Assembly (NCBI RefSeq): GCF_030247185.1
Contig: NC_080571.1
Location: forward strand, 9,086,001-9,150,000
DNA: 64,000 bases
From: Malaya genurostris
Lineage: Eukaryota > Arthropoda > Insecta > Diptera > Culicidae
Direction: 5' to 3'
Part shown: piece after piece, positions 32,220-44,548 of the stretch
Layout of the letters: each line of letters opens with the position of its first letter
How positions within the stretch are numbered: the stretch's first letter is position 1
The notes under the pieces: generated by a model
Seen by the model: only the letters and a program-made list of their open reading frames with translations
What the model was told of the DNA's origin: nothing
The model's database searches: none
Made by a program: the position numbers and the translations under genes

Positions 32220-35010
32220 AACCTGAAGGAGAGGACACTGACCGAAAGTATCGAATTCCCCTCTGTTGAGCCAAGAAGAAGGAATAGAGTAATCTACTAG
32301 ACAAGATTTTAATAGCAAAAGTACAGGATGCGTTGGTATTGAACACTTAATTGAACTAATTCCTAACTACTAAATTCTTCAAATGTTCCTCAGAATATAA
32401 CCAGCTGCTACTCATTCACATAGCACAACTTATTCATTTTACCAACCGGAAACCGAACAGTAAAATATTTAACAAATCACCTCAGGGTGTTAGACTTACG
32501 AGATTAGTCATATTTGACGGGTCCATTTTTGAATTGGTTCCCTCGAGAGCTTTCAGTGATTTTTTTACCGAAAGTAACGAACGTCTTCAGCCAAAATCTT
32601 GAAATTTCATCAACCGAGCAGCAATCTCATCAATCCTAATCGCAGCTCGTAAAATACACAGAATCTAATCCTTTTAGCGAACTCACCAATCTACATCTCC
32701 CGAGATTGGTACTTGCCCAGTAGTGGCACAAGGTATATTTTTAATGCACCCTGGTACCGAGCCGAAGTGAAATTACATCAGACATCGTAAAACAGCCCAC
32801 CTCATTTCAGGCTAGAAAATGGTGCGGTAGGAGTGTGACAGTTTTTTTTTTCGGTCTCAATTCAACCTCAGTCTTATACATAAATCATAAATTACGAAGC
32901 ACATCCGCACTCGATGGAACAGTTTTTCCGGCGTACCGTAAAAGGCCAAATGCATCGAGCAAATCTCACTCGACTCTGTAGAAGGCCAGATAATCTTCCC
33001 GGTTGTGGTGAAAGTCGTAAAAAAGTGCCAACCGTTCGGCGCAAAAGGGTCAACGAATGAACGCGCGGAAAGCAGTGCTGCACCGAGAGCAGGAGATTAA
33101 CAAAAATACGCATATTTATAACCATGTTCAGATCCGCCCATCGGTTCCTGAAAGGGGTGAAAGGGTTATAAAAAAAAACGAGCTATCTCTCGGATTTTTT
33201 CTACTCTTCCTCCTCCGGTGGCCGTCGATTCAGGCTGCAAGTGTTCTTGCGTTGATTGTGAAGTTAGCTTATGCATAGGCACGAATTTTCGGCTTCAAAT
33301 GAATGAAAAAAAAGGCCACGTGAAATTTAGTCCCGCCGTCGTTCTTACAGCGGCCGGTTAGTGCCGAAATCGGACTGAATCGAGTGGAACAAGTGCAAGA
33401 TTGGCCGCGGGGAGGATTAATGTACTACTAGGAAAATCACATGTTTCCGTTGCAGAGAAGTGCTCGCCAATTTGTTTGAGTGATTATATTATTTACTTTG
33501 TGGATTTTGGGATGTGGGAAACCTAGAACGAACTGATATCTAGCACTAATGGAAGGTTTCATGTGTAGTCTTATTATAAAAATATTGGAATCGTTTTGGT
33601 ATTTCATATTTCGGTAAACCAGATAATAATTAAAATCATTCAAAATAGTAATTACCGCTACTAACATTTGAAAAGACTTTATTCTTTTCGAGATTGCCAA
33701 AATGATCCTTAATTCAAAGCACTTTAATGTTATATTCAAGGAAAACATCTGAAATACAAGACAACATTCTGTTTTCAGCAGAACAACTAGGCCTTTCATG
33801 TCAGCATACTTTCGATGCAGACCTCCGCCGAAACAAATCGCCAGCATTCCTTGTACACGAGATTTTATGATTTACCGTCAATCTTCCAGTCGGTGGTATT
33901 TTTTCCACTCAAACGTGACGCAAGGAAAAATGAGATTCAATTAAAAATCCCGCTCCCTCCGGCTATAAAATAAGCCATTTGTATACATATATGAATTCTT
34001 CCTGCCTCCTCCAAGAAACAAAAGAAGAATGATATGTGCTTCTGGAAGATCAAAGAAACCACCATCAGCGGCAGCTTCTCGCTGTTCTTTGCTCGTTAAA
34101 CACACATACACATATACAAATACAGCCACCGAACCAAACATCGAGGTAAGAAAAATCTCTAATCTCTGATTACCCCGTGTGCCGTTACTGTACGTGTGTG
34201 TATGTGTGGGATCAGGAAAAACTTTAAATTAAAAATAATGTCACGGATCTGCAGCTCATTTTTATCGCCTCGCCGCGTCCGCCTCCGCGTCTTTCCGTCC
34301 ATCAAGAAATCATATTCAAATTTCCTCCTCGCGCCGAATCCTCCCCGGTCGCATTACGAGAAGCAGCATCCATCAGTCAAAGTTTTTGGTCGAACACACG
34401 GGATTTCCTTCTTTGCGGTCCAAAAACTTCGGTACAAGATTGGGCCGTATACTTTGTGGTGTTCGCCAGATGAAATCGCCTCGGGAAAAAGCGCAAGACT
34501 CGGTCGGTTGACAACACGGGATACGAGCGAAAAAATCGGTTCCGAAGATTAATGAAACACCAACCAAGTAACCGTCCGTCCTACCGACCGACCGACCACC
34601 GTAAAACCAAGCATCCCCGTATGGAAAAGGTGAGCCCACATCGGAAGGACCCTTTTCCATCGGAGCGGATATTCGGTGGATGCTAATTAAAAATAATATT
34701 TTCATTTAATTATTACAAATAGCGTGATAGGTCTATATTTGGGTAGCGGCAGCTTATTGTTCGCCCCGTGAGCTTCAATAGGCCGACAAACGAAATAACA
34801 TTGAGATGATGGAAAAACAAGCGTTAAGATTTGGTTATACTAAAGTAAAACTTATTGGTACCGATTACTCAAAACCTTCCACCCACTCTTACTTCAGCAA
34901 GGTGGCAATGTTTAGGAAATTGTTCGGTGCTAGATTGCAATATTGCAAATAGCGATTTATTGTAATATTTACAAATAACGACGCCGAATTTCATCTCAAC
35001 AACTTTCTTC
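32220..35010. other. Mostly unique DNA, no gene recognised
   Basis: Includes a GC-richer part (32890-34720). The 136-aa minus frame at 33437-33847 and the 118-aa plus frame at 34196-34552 lack recognisable motifs. A donor-like CATCGAG|GTAAGA at 34147 is present but has no convincing exon attached. Confidence 0.45.
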
Positions 35011-35012
35011 TA

Positions 35013-36038
35013 AAGCTTGCTTTAGATAGAATTGGAACAAAGATAATTGCCTGTACTTCAGTTATTTATTATTGAATTCAAGATCTTTTTTTATACAAAT
35101 GTAGCGTTTTCTTCATACTTTTAAGAAAAAAAACGGATGAAATTATTAGTCACGGCTTCGAAGGAATTCTCGAATTTTTCCTGTAACACGGCTCATTAGG
35201 CAACAAACTTGACCCCTTTTTCTGCATACCATTCTTGAATGACAGCTTTCCAAATCTGGCCAAAACATTACGGGTTGGTCGTGGGATCGAACGACCGGCA
35301 AAATTCCTTTTTTGGGGACACTCTTCTTGGTATAGTTTCAATGTCATTGTCTTATTTGTAACGAAAACTCTCGTTTTTTTGTCACATCCCCCCGAGCCGT
35401 TGCCAAGTAAAATTTTTGACCTGGAATTTGCCCGAAGTCAGTCTTGACATAGGTTTCATCGTCCATCAGAAGACACCCGTCGAACTTGGTCAGCATCTGG
35501 TCATATAGTTTCCGAGCACGAATTTTGACCACACTATTCTTTTTTATGGTCCGATTTGGCAGCTCGATACGACTTGATTCCTTCGAGTTCTCCTCACGGT
35601 ACTATGGGCAGCACCGAATTTTCTGGCCAATCACGGTCCGACAGATTAGGATTCCTCTTAATCGTCTTCAAAATCTTACCACGCAGTTTCTGGTCGACAG
35701 TTCCACTCCGACGATTGCCTTGAGGCTTCCGAATCGTCGTCAATGTTTCCTTATACCGTTTGATAACGCGCCATACGGTATTTCTGGGCAATTTTAGCTG
35801 TTTAGCTACCCTAGATGCAGACCACAATGGATTTTCCAAATAACTGTGCATAATTTTTTCCCTCCTTTCGGCTTCCATGTTGTTGGTTTACAAAGTACAG
35901 TCGATTTGCGGAATGTCAAAAATCATACGTGAAGCTGATAAGTTCCCGACACGTGGGCGCCAAGAACTTCCAATTCCGTCCACCAGGAACGCCACAATAT
36001 GAGCAAAAGTTTGTTCCAATTCTAAATGAAGCAAGCTT
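35013..36038 (-). mobile_element. Second DD37E-type Tc1/mariner element, defective
   Basis: The left end AAGCTTGCTTTAGATAGAAT and the right end (read on the minus strand) AAGCTTGCTTCATTTAGAAT, both continuing TGGAACAAA, form inverted repeats of about 28 bp. TA flanks both ends (35011-35012 and 36039-36040), the expected target duplication. The 1026-bp interior carries a broken transposase (35150-35878). It is a different family from the intact element at 3679-4992: the HTH sequence and ends do not match. Confidence 0.88.
35150..35878 (-). pseudogene. Broken DD37E-type transposase
   Basis: Starts at 35878 with MEAERREKIMHSYLENPLWS, a helix-turn-helix (SASRVAKQLKLPRNTVWRVI), then GTVDQKLRGKILKTI. 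After a frameshift near 35595 it continues as VKIRARKLYDQML and MDDETYVKTDFGQIPGQKFY, which has the first catalytic Asp. A large deletion follows. The next recognisable piece (LYQEECPQKRNF, then FGQIW and VIQEWYAEKGVKFVA across frames, 35347-35220) covers the second-Asp region, where WPDLA is degraded. The RPIEKFW block with the catalytic Glu is absent. Two or more frameshifts plus deletions make it inactive. Confidence 0.8.
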
Positions 36039-36204
36039 TAGTAATGAAATGGAGTTGCATACCAGATAGAAAGACACCGCATAACTTCGGAGATTCGTAT
36101 GAAAAAACAACTTGTATAATTTTCAAAATCTAAATTCTAGATTTTCAACATTTTAATTTTTCGTGTATAACTTCGTAAATATGTTTTGCAGATACTTCGG
36201 AAAA

Positions 36205-36602
36205 ACCCTGTGATTTAATATTTTATAAGATTGAACGTCGCAGTTCACGCAAATTTATGTGTAAGAACATGTAATATTGTGTGATTGGAAAATTTCAGGA
36301 TGTGAAATTCATTGAAATAAAAAAATACTGATAGCGACCGCCGCGACTTGAACCAAGAATCACTGGATCACAAAGTACATCCATTAATCGACTGAGCCAC
36401 AGAAGCACACAAATGGTAAATGGAAAATAGAAAATTCAAACTTTCTTACTTGCTAGCTAAATGCAAATTACAATCGAAACCAGTAAAATTCATTCTAACC
36501 AAGCTTTAGATCATTACATATGAATATTCCCGTCATCTGACAAATTAGGTTTTTATGAATTGCATCGTCGAAGAGATTAGGAGATCCTGTAAAATTCAAT
36601 TT
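36205..36602 (-). repeat. MITE with tRNA-like core, copy 4
   Basis: Reversed relative to the copy at 21220. Shares CGTCGCAGTTCACGCAAATT, TGAAATTCATTGAAATAAAA, CGACTTGAACCAAGAATCA and CGACTGAGCCACAGAAGC (tRNA-like core on the minus strand), and GACAAATTAGG near the other end. It carries a different filler between the core and the distal end (36420-36480), so it is a variant subfamily. Confidence 0.7.
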
Positions 36603-37627
36603 TTTAGATGAAAGGTGCAAGGTAGTTCGCATAGTTTCAAAAATCCAACCAAAAGAAACATATGATCCCAACTCCTCTTAAAAAACGGATAACTCCGGAA
36701 ATACCAAAATATCGGTGACTTTAGGATAGTGTTGAAATTTTCATATAGAAAACCAAGAACTTCGAATGAAGATCCCAAAGGCGCTTTCACCCAATTAACC
36801 GATGGTAGTGGAAGCAAATTGACACTTTTTGTCATGTTAGGAAATTGAACCCAATCATACCATAGTCGTATCGATTTTCTACGATTCTCTGTAGTTTCTA
36901 ATTGATTTCCGATTAGGATTTAGAAACCGACCACAAATAGACAAAAATTTTATGTGTTTGGAGGCGCTTGAAATAGACGATTAGTCATTACGTGGTTTCA
37001 AGCTAACCAAATTGAACAAGCAGTTTGAAAAAAGACACTGAAAAATAAGTAAACAGCATCGAAAAAATTAAACTTAAGGTGACCATGGAAGCAAGCCACA
37101 AATGACAACCAAGAAATCACCTACCCTCCCACTCAACCTTCCGCTATTTTGCCCTGCTCTTGATGTAAACAAACCAAAAAACACATTTTTTCTACGCGTA
37201 GGGGTAAATATGTTGCGTAGAATTACTACTGCAATTTTGTGACATAATCACTCATCGTAGTGATAAATGTTTACGATAAACTACCAACTCTGAAGAATGA
37301 TTTGTGCAAAACTTTTTCGGACATTCATCAGAAGGTTTCTTCTTAGAATGTTATTACTTGTCACTCACCTCAAGATTTCAACTGCTGTTTATAGCTCTGT
37401 GACATAAGTAAGCTTTATGAAACACTTTTGAGTTGTTCTTCACCGGTAAACTTATCCTCCGATCTAAACAATTTATTGTAAAACTTTTGAATAACTCACA
37501 GTTCTGGTTTTGAAAATTTTCCAGAAATCCACGATAATTAGTTTGCCGGCCTGCTTTAGTATTGGTAATACCACCCTTTTATATTGGCAGTGATGCCATA
37601 CATAATTAGAGAAAAAACCTTGCAATA
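36603..37627. other. No gene recognised
   Basis: AT-rich, with short frames only. Confidence 0.4.
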
Positions 37628-37637
37628 CACTAAAAAT

Positions 37638-37792
37638 TTTTTTTTTGTTTCAATTATAGAGGTTTTAACATCTTAGGTCATTCGCCTCTTCGGACCAGAA
37701 AATTTTTCTGACCCTATGTGCGGAGTTGGGAATCGAACCCAGGCGGGCTGCGTGAAAGGCATCGACTATCCCATCACGCTATACCCGTCCCT
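37638..37792 (-). repeat. tRNA-Glu-derived SINE, Feilai-like, with target duplication
   Basis: Reverse complement shows CGGGTATAGCGTGATGGG, the TTTCACGCAGCCCGCCTGG anticodon region, the B box GGTTCGATTCCC, the body TCAGAAAAATTTTCTGG, GAGGCGAATGACC and an A-rich tail. Flanked by the perfect 10-bp direct repeat CACTAAAAAT at 37628-37637 and 37793-37802, as expected for LINE-driven SINE insertion. It is a nearly full-length, fairly young copy. Confidence 0.88.
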
Positions 37793-37802
37793 CACTAAAA
37801 AT

Positions 37803-38590
37803 GGCATTATTTTCAATTAGTCGCACATTGATATAGTTAAAATTACGGATCAAAACTACTTTCGTACGTCATCATCTAAAATTTCAAAATTAAACAAAAA
37901 CTAACATTTCCCTTATTTCCATTTCAAACATTGCTTCTCCTCCAAGTTATCCGCAACCCTGTTGTCTTATTTACCGTCGCTATGGAATGCACAAAATAAA
38001 CATACAGTTCAAGTATTGCAATCTTTTCAAAATGCCTCGCCTATCTAAGAAGAGGAAAGCAGCGCTCATTCGCGAAAATCAATAAAAAAATAGATGGAAT
38101 ACGTTGATAGAGTGTGTTTTGGGTAGTGAGTATGTGCAGGACTCATCAGTTCAAACAGATCTTTTCAGAGCTATTAGCCGATTTGTCATCAAGCCCTCTC
38201 GTCAAGTGCCACTTGACTGTTCTCTGGGTGAGGTTGCTTTCCTATCCGAATACAATGATGTTGTCGACAAAATGGAAAATGTGGGATTTGTTGGTCTGTA
38301 TTTTTTTCATATGGTAGCTTCATATTCAAAAATTAAAATTAAAATTTCGTGTTACTATACTTAACCCATCAATGTAACAGCTTCCTTTTTACATTGTATT
38401 GTAAGAAAAATGCCAAGAACCAAGCGAGGGCAATATTCTTTTGGTCGCATGATTGCAATTTGTTAACTCCAAAATGAGCATAAAGATGAGATAAGTTCAC
38501 TCTGTTCTGCTAGGTGATTTGAATAGTTTCAATGTTTACATTTTGTTCTTGCACCTGCATCCCTTTCAGCACACAAATATTATTTCATTC
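37803..38590. other. No gene recognised
   Basis: AT-rich. The overlapping frames at 38104-38364 carry no recognisable domain. Confidence 0.4.
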
Positions 38591-38598
38591 CTCTCTAC

Positions 38599-40217
38599 CA
38601 GAGATGTCCATCTCCTCTGTGTGACGAAGAGCAAGCAAAATTTCTCCCCTCGCACTGACAACTTCAACAAGAGCTCTTCTCTTTCACATACATACACCAC
38701 TGCTGTATAAAGTGTGCACGCATCATGAGTGCGTTTGTTTATTTCCTTTTACCTCCTCCACTGAATCGCACCTAAGTGCTAGAGCGTTAGCTAATAAATT
38801 CTCTGAGGTGGATGCAGATACTTTCACAGAGGTGTACACGCCGGTGAGCACTCTGCTGTATGGTTTGCGTAGAAGAAGCGTGGACACGCAAAATCAGCAA
38901 AATAAAACAATTTATCGTAAAATTTTCGGTTTTCCTTGCAAATTTTTCATAGCAAGGCCAGATCTACTCTCTATTAATTGAAGTTCACAGAAGTGTTCGC
39001 TCACCATCACGCGCCAGTGGTCACTTGGGTGTATTTAGACGAGAGCGCGTGAGAGCGATTCATGCGAAGAGAATGTATTTCACTCGCGCCCAGGGGTGCG
39101 AAAATTTGACATTTTTTTATACTGTTGCCAAGCCTAAGACAGTCACTGCCAACGACTGTCGCACTCTCTCACAGCAGTCAAGCCACAGCGTTCGCTTTGT
39201 GGTAGTGTAGGTACATGCTGGATAAGTAGCTGCTTTGTTCATTTTTGGTCACGGGTTTCGAGAATGTCACGAGCTCAAAATGTCATGACATTTTCATAAC
39301 GGCACTGTTATATCCGCTGTGATTGATCTGTGGCGATATATTTAATGCGAACGGCGGTGTTTAATAACCGGTTCAATTACAGTTTTGAAAAAATTCAATC
39401 ACAAAGCTTGTTCATGCAGATGTTTCAAAAATATTACAATTATTTACATAAATTTCATACACGAAGTATCAGGAGCGCAGCTTTTGCCTTTCTAATATGA
39501 CGAAAAGGCAAGAAATCTTACAGCAGAGACAATAAGTTTTGCGCTCCTATTACTTCTACAATTCTGGTTCATGCTAAACGGGCTTCAATTATTTGATCGA
39601 AAAAGTGCATCCAAATTCTGGAAGTCAAAGCATTTACTTTGCTTTTCTCACTGAACCGCTTTCTTCCAACGAGAGTGCAGAGAAACAAAACACGTAGGAA
39701 TACACACAAAAAACCGTCTGCATTGGGAAGCAAGACTTTCTTGTGCATGTCCCCCTACACCTCATGAGAATCGACATAAAATGAATTTCAAAGTTAAGCC
39801 TTGTTGGCGACTGCCTCTCGAAAGTTGTTGAATTTGGAAGGAGCTACTGTTTATTGTGGCTAGCCATTCTCAGATTGAAAAGATTAGAACAGTTATCGAT
39901 GAGAGCAAACGGCAACATTCACGAGAGAAAATGTCATGAGACCTACGACATTTTTCATCTTCTGCAGTCGTGGCGAAGTACAATCGGCGACTGCTGTCAT
40001 TTACGCAGTTTGCATGTCTGCTGTTTCGTGTCATTCTCCAGTACCGTTTGCAACCCTGCTCGCGCCAGCTGCTTTAACCACAAGCACACACTCAAATGCT
40101 GTCTATTCGACACTGAGAAGAAGTGCGCTTTCCTCTTCGATGCTTCGTTTTTTGCATCCTCGGTGTGGACAAGAATCTGACGCCAGCGTGTATCACTCTG
40201 GTGAAATGCCATCTCTG
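38599..40217. mobile_element. Non-autonomous hAT element (outer), carrying a nested hAT
   Basis: Ends are CAGAGATGTCC at the left and GGCATCTCTG-type (GCCATCTCTG, complement CAGAGATGGC) at the right. The perfect 8-bp direct repeat CTCTCTAC lies at 38591-38598 and 40218-40225. Without the nested element (39091-40058 plus one duplication) its length is about 643 bp. Internal sequence is rich in CTCTCT/GAGAG and serine-like words but encodes no transposase. Confidence 0.9.
39091..40058. mobile_element. Non-autonomous hAT element (inner), 968 bp
   Basis: Starts CAGGGGTGCGAAAA and ends CGTTTGCAACCCTG (complement CAGGGTTGCAAACG), with the perfect 8-bp direct repeat CTCGCGCC at 39083-39090 and 40059-40066. 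It lies inside the element at 38599-40217 and is the later insertion. Subterminal repeats of GACATTTT/AAATGTC type are visible. The frames inside (such as 39854-40180) show no transposase. Confidence 0.9.
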
Positions 40218-40225
40218 CTCTCTAC

Positions 40226-41090
40226 TCACAAATCCTATTACTATATGGAAAAGTATTTTTTCACCAATACTTTTACATTTATTTTCCTTGGCTTCTGTCC
40301 ACGGTCACCTTAACCTAGTGACGTCTTTCTCATGCCATTCAAAAAGTTTTTTTTATATTTTTCTCATTGAGATACCTTAGGACATAGGAATTTTTGTTAA
40401 TTTTGGACGAAAATTCACTCTAATCCGGTTTTCGGTTCGTTCACAAAAACCTGGTTTAACTCTTTCGTCCCATATTTGGTAACATTTCAGAATATCAATA
40501 ACCGATCAATAATAAATTCAAACTTGGCCTTGATGAAGTTGTGAAATTTATCGGTTACGTCACTTATACGATCATATCACTGGTATCGCATTTGCTGGCT
40601 CAAAAACTTATCAATTAACCCAATAGTAGCGTCAGATATCTGGGGAGAAATTGTAGTCTTTAAATGGGACTTAGCTAGTCGAGATCTGTTGAATCTCCGA
40701 AATCACGATCTCTCAAGCCCTACCCATTCTTCCTCCAATCTGTCACTGACAATCGCTTTCAAACTAACCTGAGAGTTGAGCCACATCCATGATAATTTGT
40801 TAAATATATGCTGTTTGTCAGTTACGTAACATCTATGATTATAATGCTATAAGTCGAAGCTATGACCTTCGAACTTGATCAACAATCTAATAGAAGCCTT
40901 TTCCATCTCTCTGAGTGCTAAAACGCAAAAAAAAACACATACATTATTCATACACAGATTTTTTTCCTAATTTGCCGAACCAAACAGAATGGTATGTAAT
41001 ATTAAGGGTCTCCGGGCCTCCGATCAATGGTCAGTTTTCCAGCAATTTTACTATCTTTCTATTGAAAACTTCAATTCAATTCAAAAATTC
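40226..41090 (-). repeat. Dispersed 'CCTTTCTC/CCACCTAGTGG' repeat, copy 5 (inverted, diverged)
   Basis: Contains inverted forms of the tandem module at 18669-19150: TCGGTTACGTCACTTATACG followed by ATCATATCA at about 40551-40580, then CAGTTACGTAACATC and CGAACTTGATCAACAATCTA at 40820-40890. Ends are indistinct. Confidence 0.6.
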
Positions 41091-41457
41091 AAAAAATAAA
41101 TAAATTTACGCCAAATGTTGGCTTTATTAACAAGGTTAGAAAAAAATTATTGTCAATTAAAGAGTCATCTTTACTATAATAAATAAACAATTTAATCAAT
41201 CGATAATAATAGTTGATAATAATAATGTGATCAAATAATACAATACTTCTAAACTAAATACGCGTATCAATAGCTTGATCAGGTATATACAGTCTGTTAC
41301 ATAAGAGCACGATTACTCGCGATCGGTAAAATGAAATGGTGTGATTTTTTTTAACACAGAGGGTATAAGTGTCCTTCAGGCAATGCGAGAATAAATCAGC
41401 TGACTATTGTTTACAATTCGATATCAGCATTTTTCCAAAATGTGTACCGCGTAAGCT

Positions 41458-41586
41458 TTGCACTTCGAAGCAAATTTTTTGTGCTCGCATCCGAAAGATC
41501 CCAAAATGAACCAAGCTACCGCGGCGAAATACATGCAAAAGTCGAAACAGTTTGGGAGTAAGTGGGTGTATCGTTTTAAAGAGGTA
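41458..41586 (+). pseudogene. Possible helix-turn-helix fragment of a Tc1-like transposase
   Basis: HPKDPKMNQATAAKYMQKSK followed by WVYRFKEV has the spacing of a transposase HTH start, and the frame then runs into non-coding repeat. No further transposase motif follows. This is a weak identification based on pattern only. Confidence 0.3.
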
Positions 41587-41588
41587 TG

Positions 41589-41735
41589 TGCAGTATTGCA
41601 AAATTTTCGAACTTTTTTTCTGCGGTATTGTTTCTTAGAGCTGAAGCAAAGATATTGTCTCCGATTTCATAACAATCGGCAAAATAATATAGCGACTCTA
41701 CTAATGGAATGGCTATTGGTACTATAACTATATAT
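41589..41735 (+). repeat. Dispersed repeat pair, copy A
   Basis: From GCAGTATTGCAAAATT to about GGCTATTGGTACTATAACTA it is roughly 75-80 percent similar by eye to 53380-53547. Shared words include CGGTATTGTTTCTTA, GACTCTACTRATGRRATG and GCTATTG. Identity unknown; it continues from the HTH-like frame at 41458, so it may be part of the same old element. Confidence 0.6.
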
Positions 41736-44540
41736 GTGGAAGTGTTTTTTTTTCATTACATCTGAAAGTGTATAAGTATCTAGTATATATCATATTAGCT
41801 TCAAATAAGTAAACTTCGAAAACTGATTGGAGTGAAAATGGAAGTAAGTTGGTTCCAGAACTTGCAATCAAACCTTGCAATATACTGTTGTTATTAAACC
41901 AGTTTGGATTGACCATGTTCGCAACAATGGCGGATTCGGAAAGTCTCAAGTCAAATGTTCATGAGTTAAGGGGGTTTTTCTATATGAATTTTAAAACTGA
42001 ATGCGATCTTACCGTTTCATGCAATTTTTAGATATCTGACAAAAAATTAGCTTAGTTTTGCTATTTTTGTAATGCGAATTTTTAAAGTTATGAAGTTTTT
42101 CATTCGATCTTTTCATGTCTCCGCATAAAACAGAATTGAGTATATTGTTCGCCATAAACGAATTTTAAATTCACCTTCGAACAATTATATCTCCGATAGC
42201 AATCTTTTCATCCGACGTTTGCTAATGATACCTTGTTTGCGTTTCTGATGTTCGGCGAACCCATGAAATTACCATTTAAATGACATTATTTGTTGCTTTA
42301 ATTGCCTTAAATGACAAATCCGCACAACATTAAAGAACAGCGTCTTCGGACAATAAATATTTATTTCGCCGTAGCCAACACGGGCAAAAAACATCGGCAA
42401 AATGCTAAATTGCAAACCTGTGCGCAATTAAACACAAACGGTGTCATCTCGTTCAACTTTTTTCGCGCCTTTTGGCTTTTTTGGAACTCCGTTTTTATAG
42501 CGAATGATAGGCTGTTCGAAGGACGTGTTTCCCCTGCCGCCGGTGGTAATTCGTTTTTTGGCGCTGATGCTTCCAAACAGTGGTCTCGGGAAAAAAATCA
42601 ACTTCCCGCTCCCAGATTGCACCTTGTACTCTCTATGGGCGCCGTGCATGAATTATTATAATGTCTTTACCTGACTTAAAACTTCTACAACTAATGTGTT
42701 TCAGTTTGAAATTTATACCGAAAATTTCGCACAACTCACTCGCTTCGTCTGCCGCGCGGACGCCATTTCTGTAATGGTGCAGCAAGTGCCACATTCTGTT
42801 GTTATTTGTTTTTTTTTTGTTTTCTTGGATTTTCCGCTATCTTGTGCTTTTAGGGAGTTTGCCGGGTTAAAGTATCGCCTCATCTGGTTGTGTGCAGAGG
42901 GAGGATTTTAAATATTGCTTTAAATATGCTTTATTACCTTCGATGTTCAGGAAAGAGGGGAAGACGTCTGCATCCTTCGTTTTTTAATGGGAATAAAATT
43001 GTAATTGCAACAATCTGGTCACCTTTCTTTCTTTCTTTCGAGTGTATTTCTTCCACGACATTCCCAAAAACATCAAATTATTTCAGAGAACGCATTCGTT
43101 TTCTGAACAGTGGTTTGTTACTTACTAACTAACATTGTGCCCTAAAATATGTCACGTTTTTCGGTTTACTTCACCGTCAGAATTATCTACAAAATAAATG
43201 TTATTCCATTGCATTCGTCGCAGTTTTCCTTCAATAACGACAACCCCGTTAGGAAACTCATATTTTGCTTTCATCGCTATTTGACTGCTGCAAATTAAAA
43301 AAGAATGCCATTACAATCTTTAATGGCACCCATCAATTAAGAGCAAAATTAAAAAAGTAAATTTTACACCAACCCTTTGAGAAAATCCACGGTTTACCTT
43401 CCCGGGCCGATGACGACAATTTTTTTTTATTTTTCATCAGGAAAGGCTTTCACGCCCGCTTGTTACTTCACTCTAGATGGTAGAAAATTGAAGGAAAAAA
43501 TATGAAAAAAGACGACACGATATGGGACACTGCCCTATCACTTTGAACAGGATTTTTTTTCGGGCTGCCATCGTCGTGCTAATTAATTAGAATCCAGCAA
43601 CAGAGGGAGGAGTTAAAGCCGCGTTGCTCCTTCGGAGACCCCTAGCAGATCAGCGGCACACTGGCAAGGAAAGCAAACAAAGCGCGCCAAATTGGAAATC
43701 ATAAAAAATCAACACAATTCTTTTTGATGATGTAAATGTCCCAAGCGACTGACTGACTTTCCCAAGGGGTGAGCAGGTGAGCAATGACCGACTGCCTTCG
43801 AGTGCGGATCGCCGGAGGATGGAGTGGAAGCACTTATCTCCAAGAAACATGACAAGGAAAAATGGCATGCAATTTACACACATAAAATTTAAGTCCAAAA
43901 TGTACCGAGCGTGAGAGATTGCTGAAAATCGCGATCGGTTGAGCGGGGGGTCGAATGACACAAAAAGGGGTTCGGACACGTGAAGGGATTTAAATTAAGA
44001 AAAATGAAAAACGAAATGTTGAGTAGTAAGGGGCTAAATCTTTGATTGAACTGGAAGCTATTGTGATCTACTCTCCAGTATTCTTTAACTATAGGCATCG
44101 ATAGCTCCACTTATTTTGCACGAGTATGAAAGTGATCCTTTGGTTTCTCCGGAAACAAAAGTTTCAAAATTATCTGGATAATTGCATAATACGTATAATT
44201 TAGAGGAAAATTGTAAAATGATTATGCGAATTATTCACCCATAAATATTAGCAGAAACCTATTGCTGTCAAATACTGTGAAAAATTTTCGAGCTGAAAAT
44301 TTTTCAAATGGAAATATGGAGGTAGTTGGGTATCTTCGATTTATTGACAGACAGTTACTTCTAACCAACATCTTAGTTGACAACTATGAAATTTCCCGGA
44401 CGCAAAACTTCACACGGTGCGAGTTAAATCAATACATATGCATGCTACATAGAAGAATTCATTTAAATATTCGTGTCATTATTCGTTTACATTCAATAAG
44501 GTGAAACTAACGAGATCAAAAATACATGAGAGTTTCTGTT
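41736..44540. other. No gene recognised
   Basis: GC-richer part at 42300-44000 looks single copy. The frames at 42311-42661 and 43650-43979 have no recognisable domain and are matched by antisense frames. Probably intronic or intergenic. Confidence 0.45.
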
Positions 44541-44548
44541 GTTCATGC

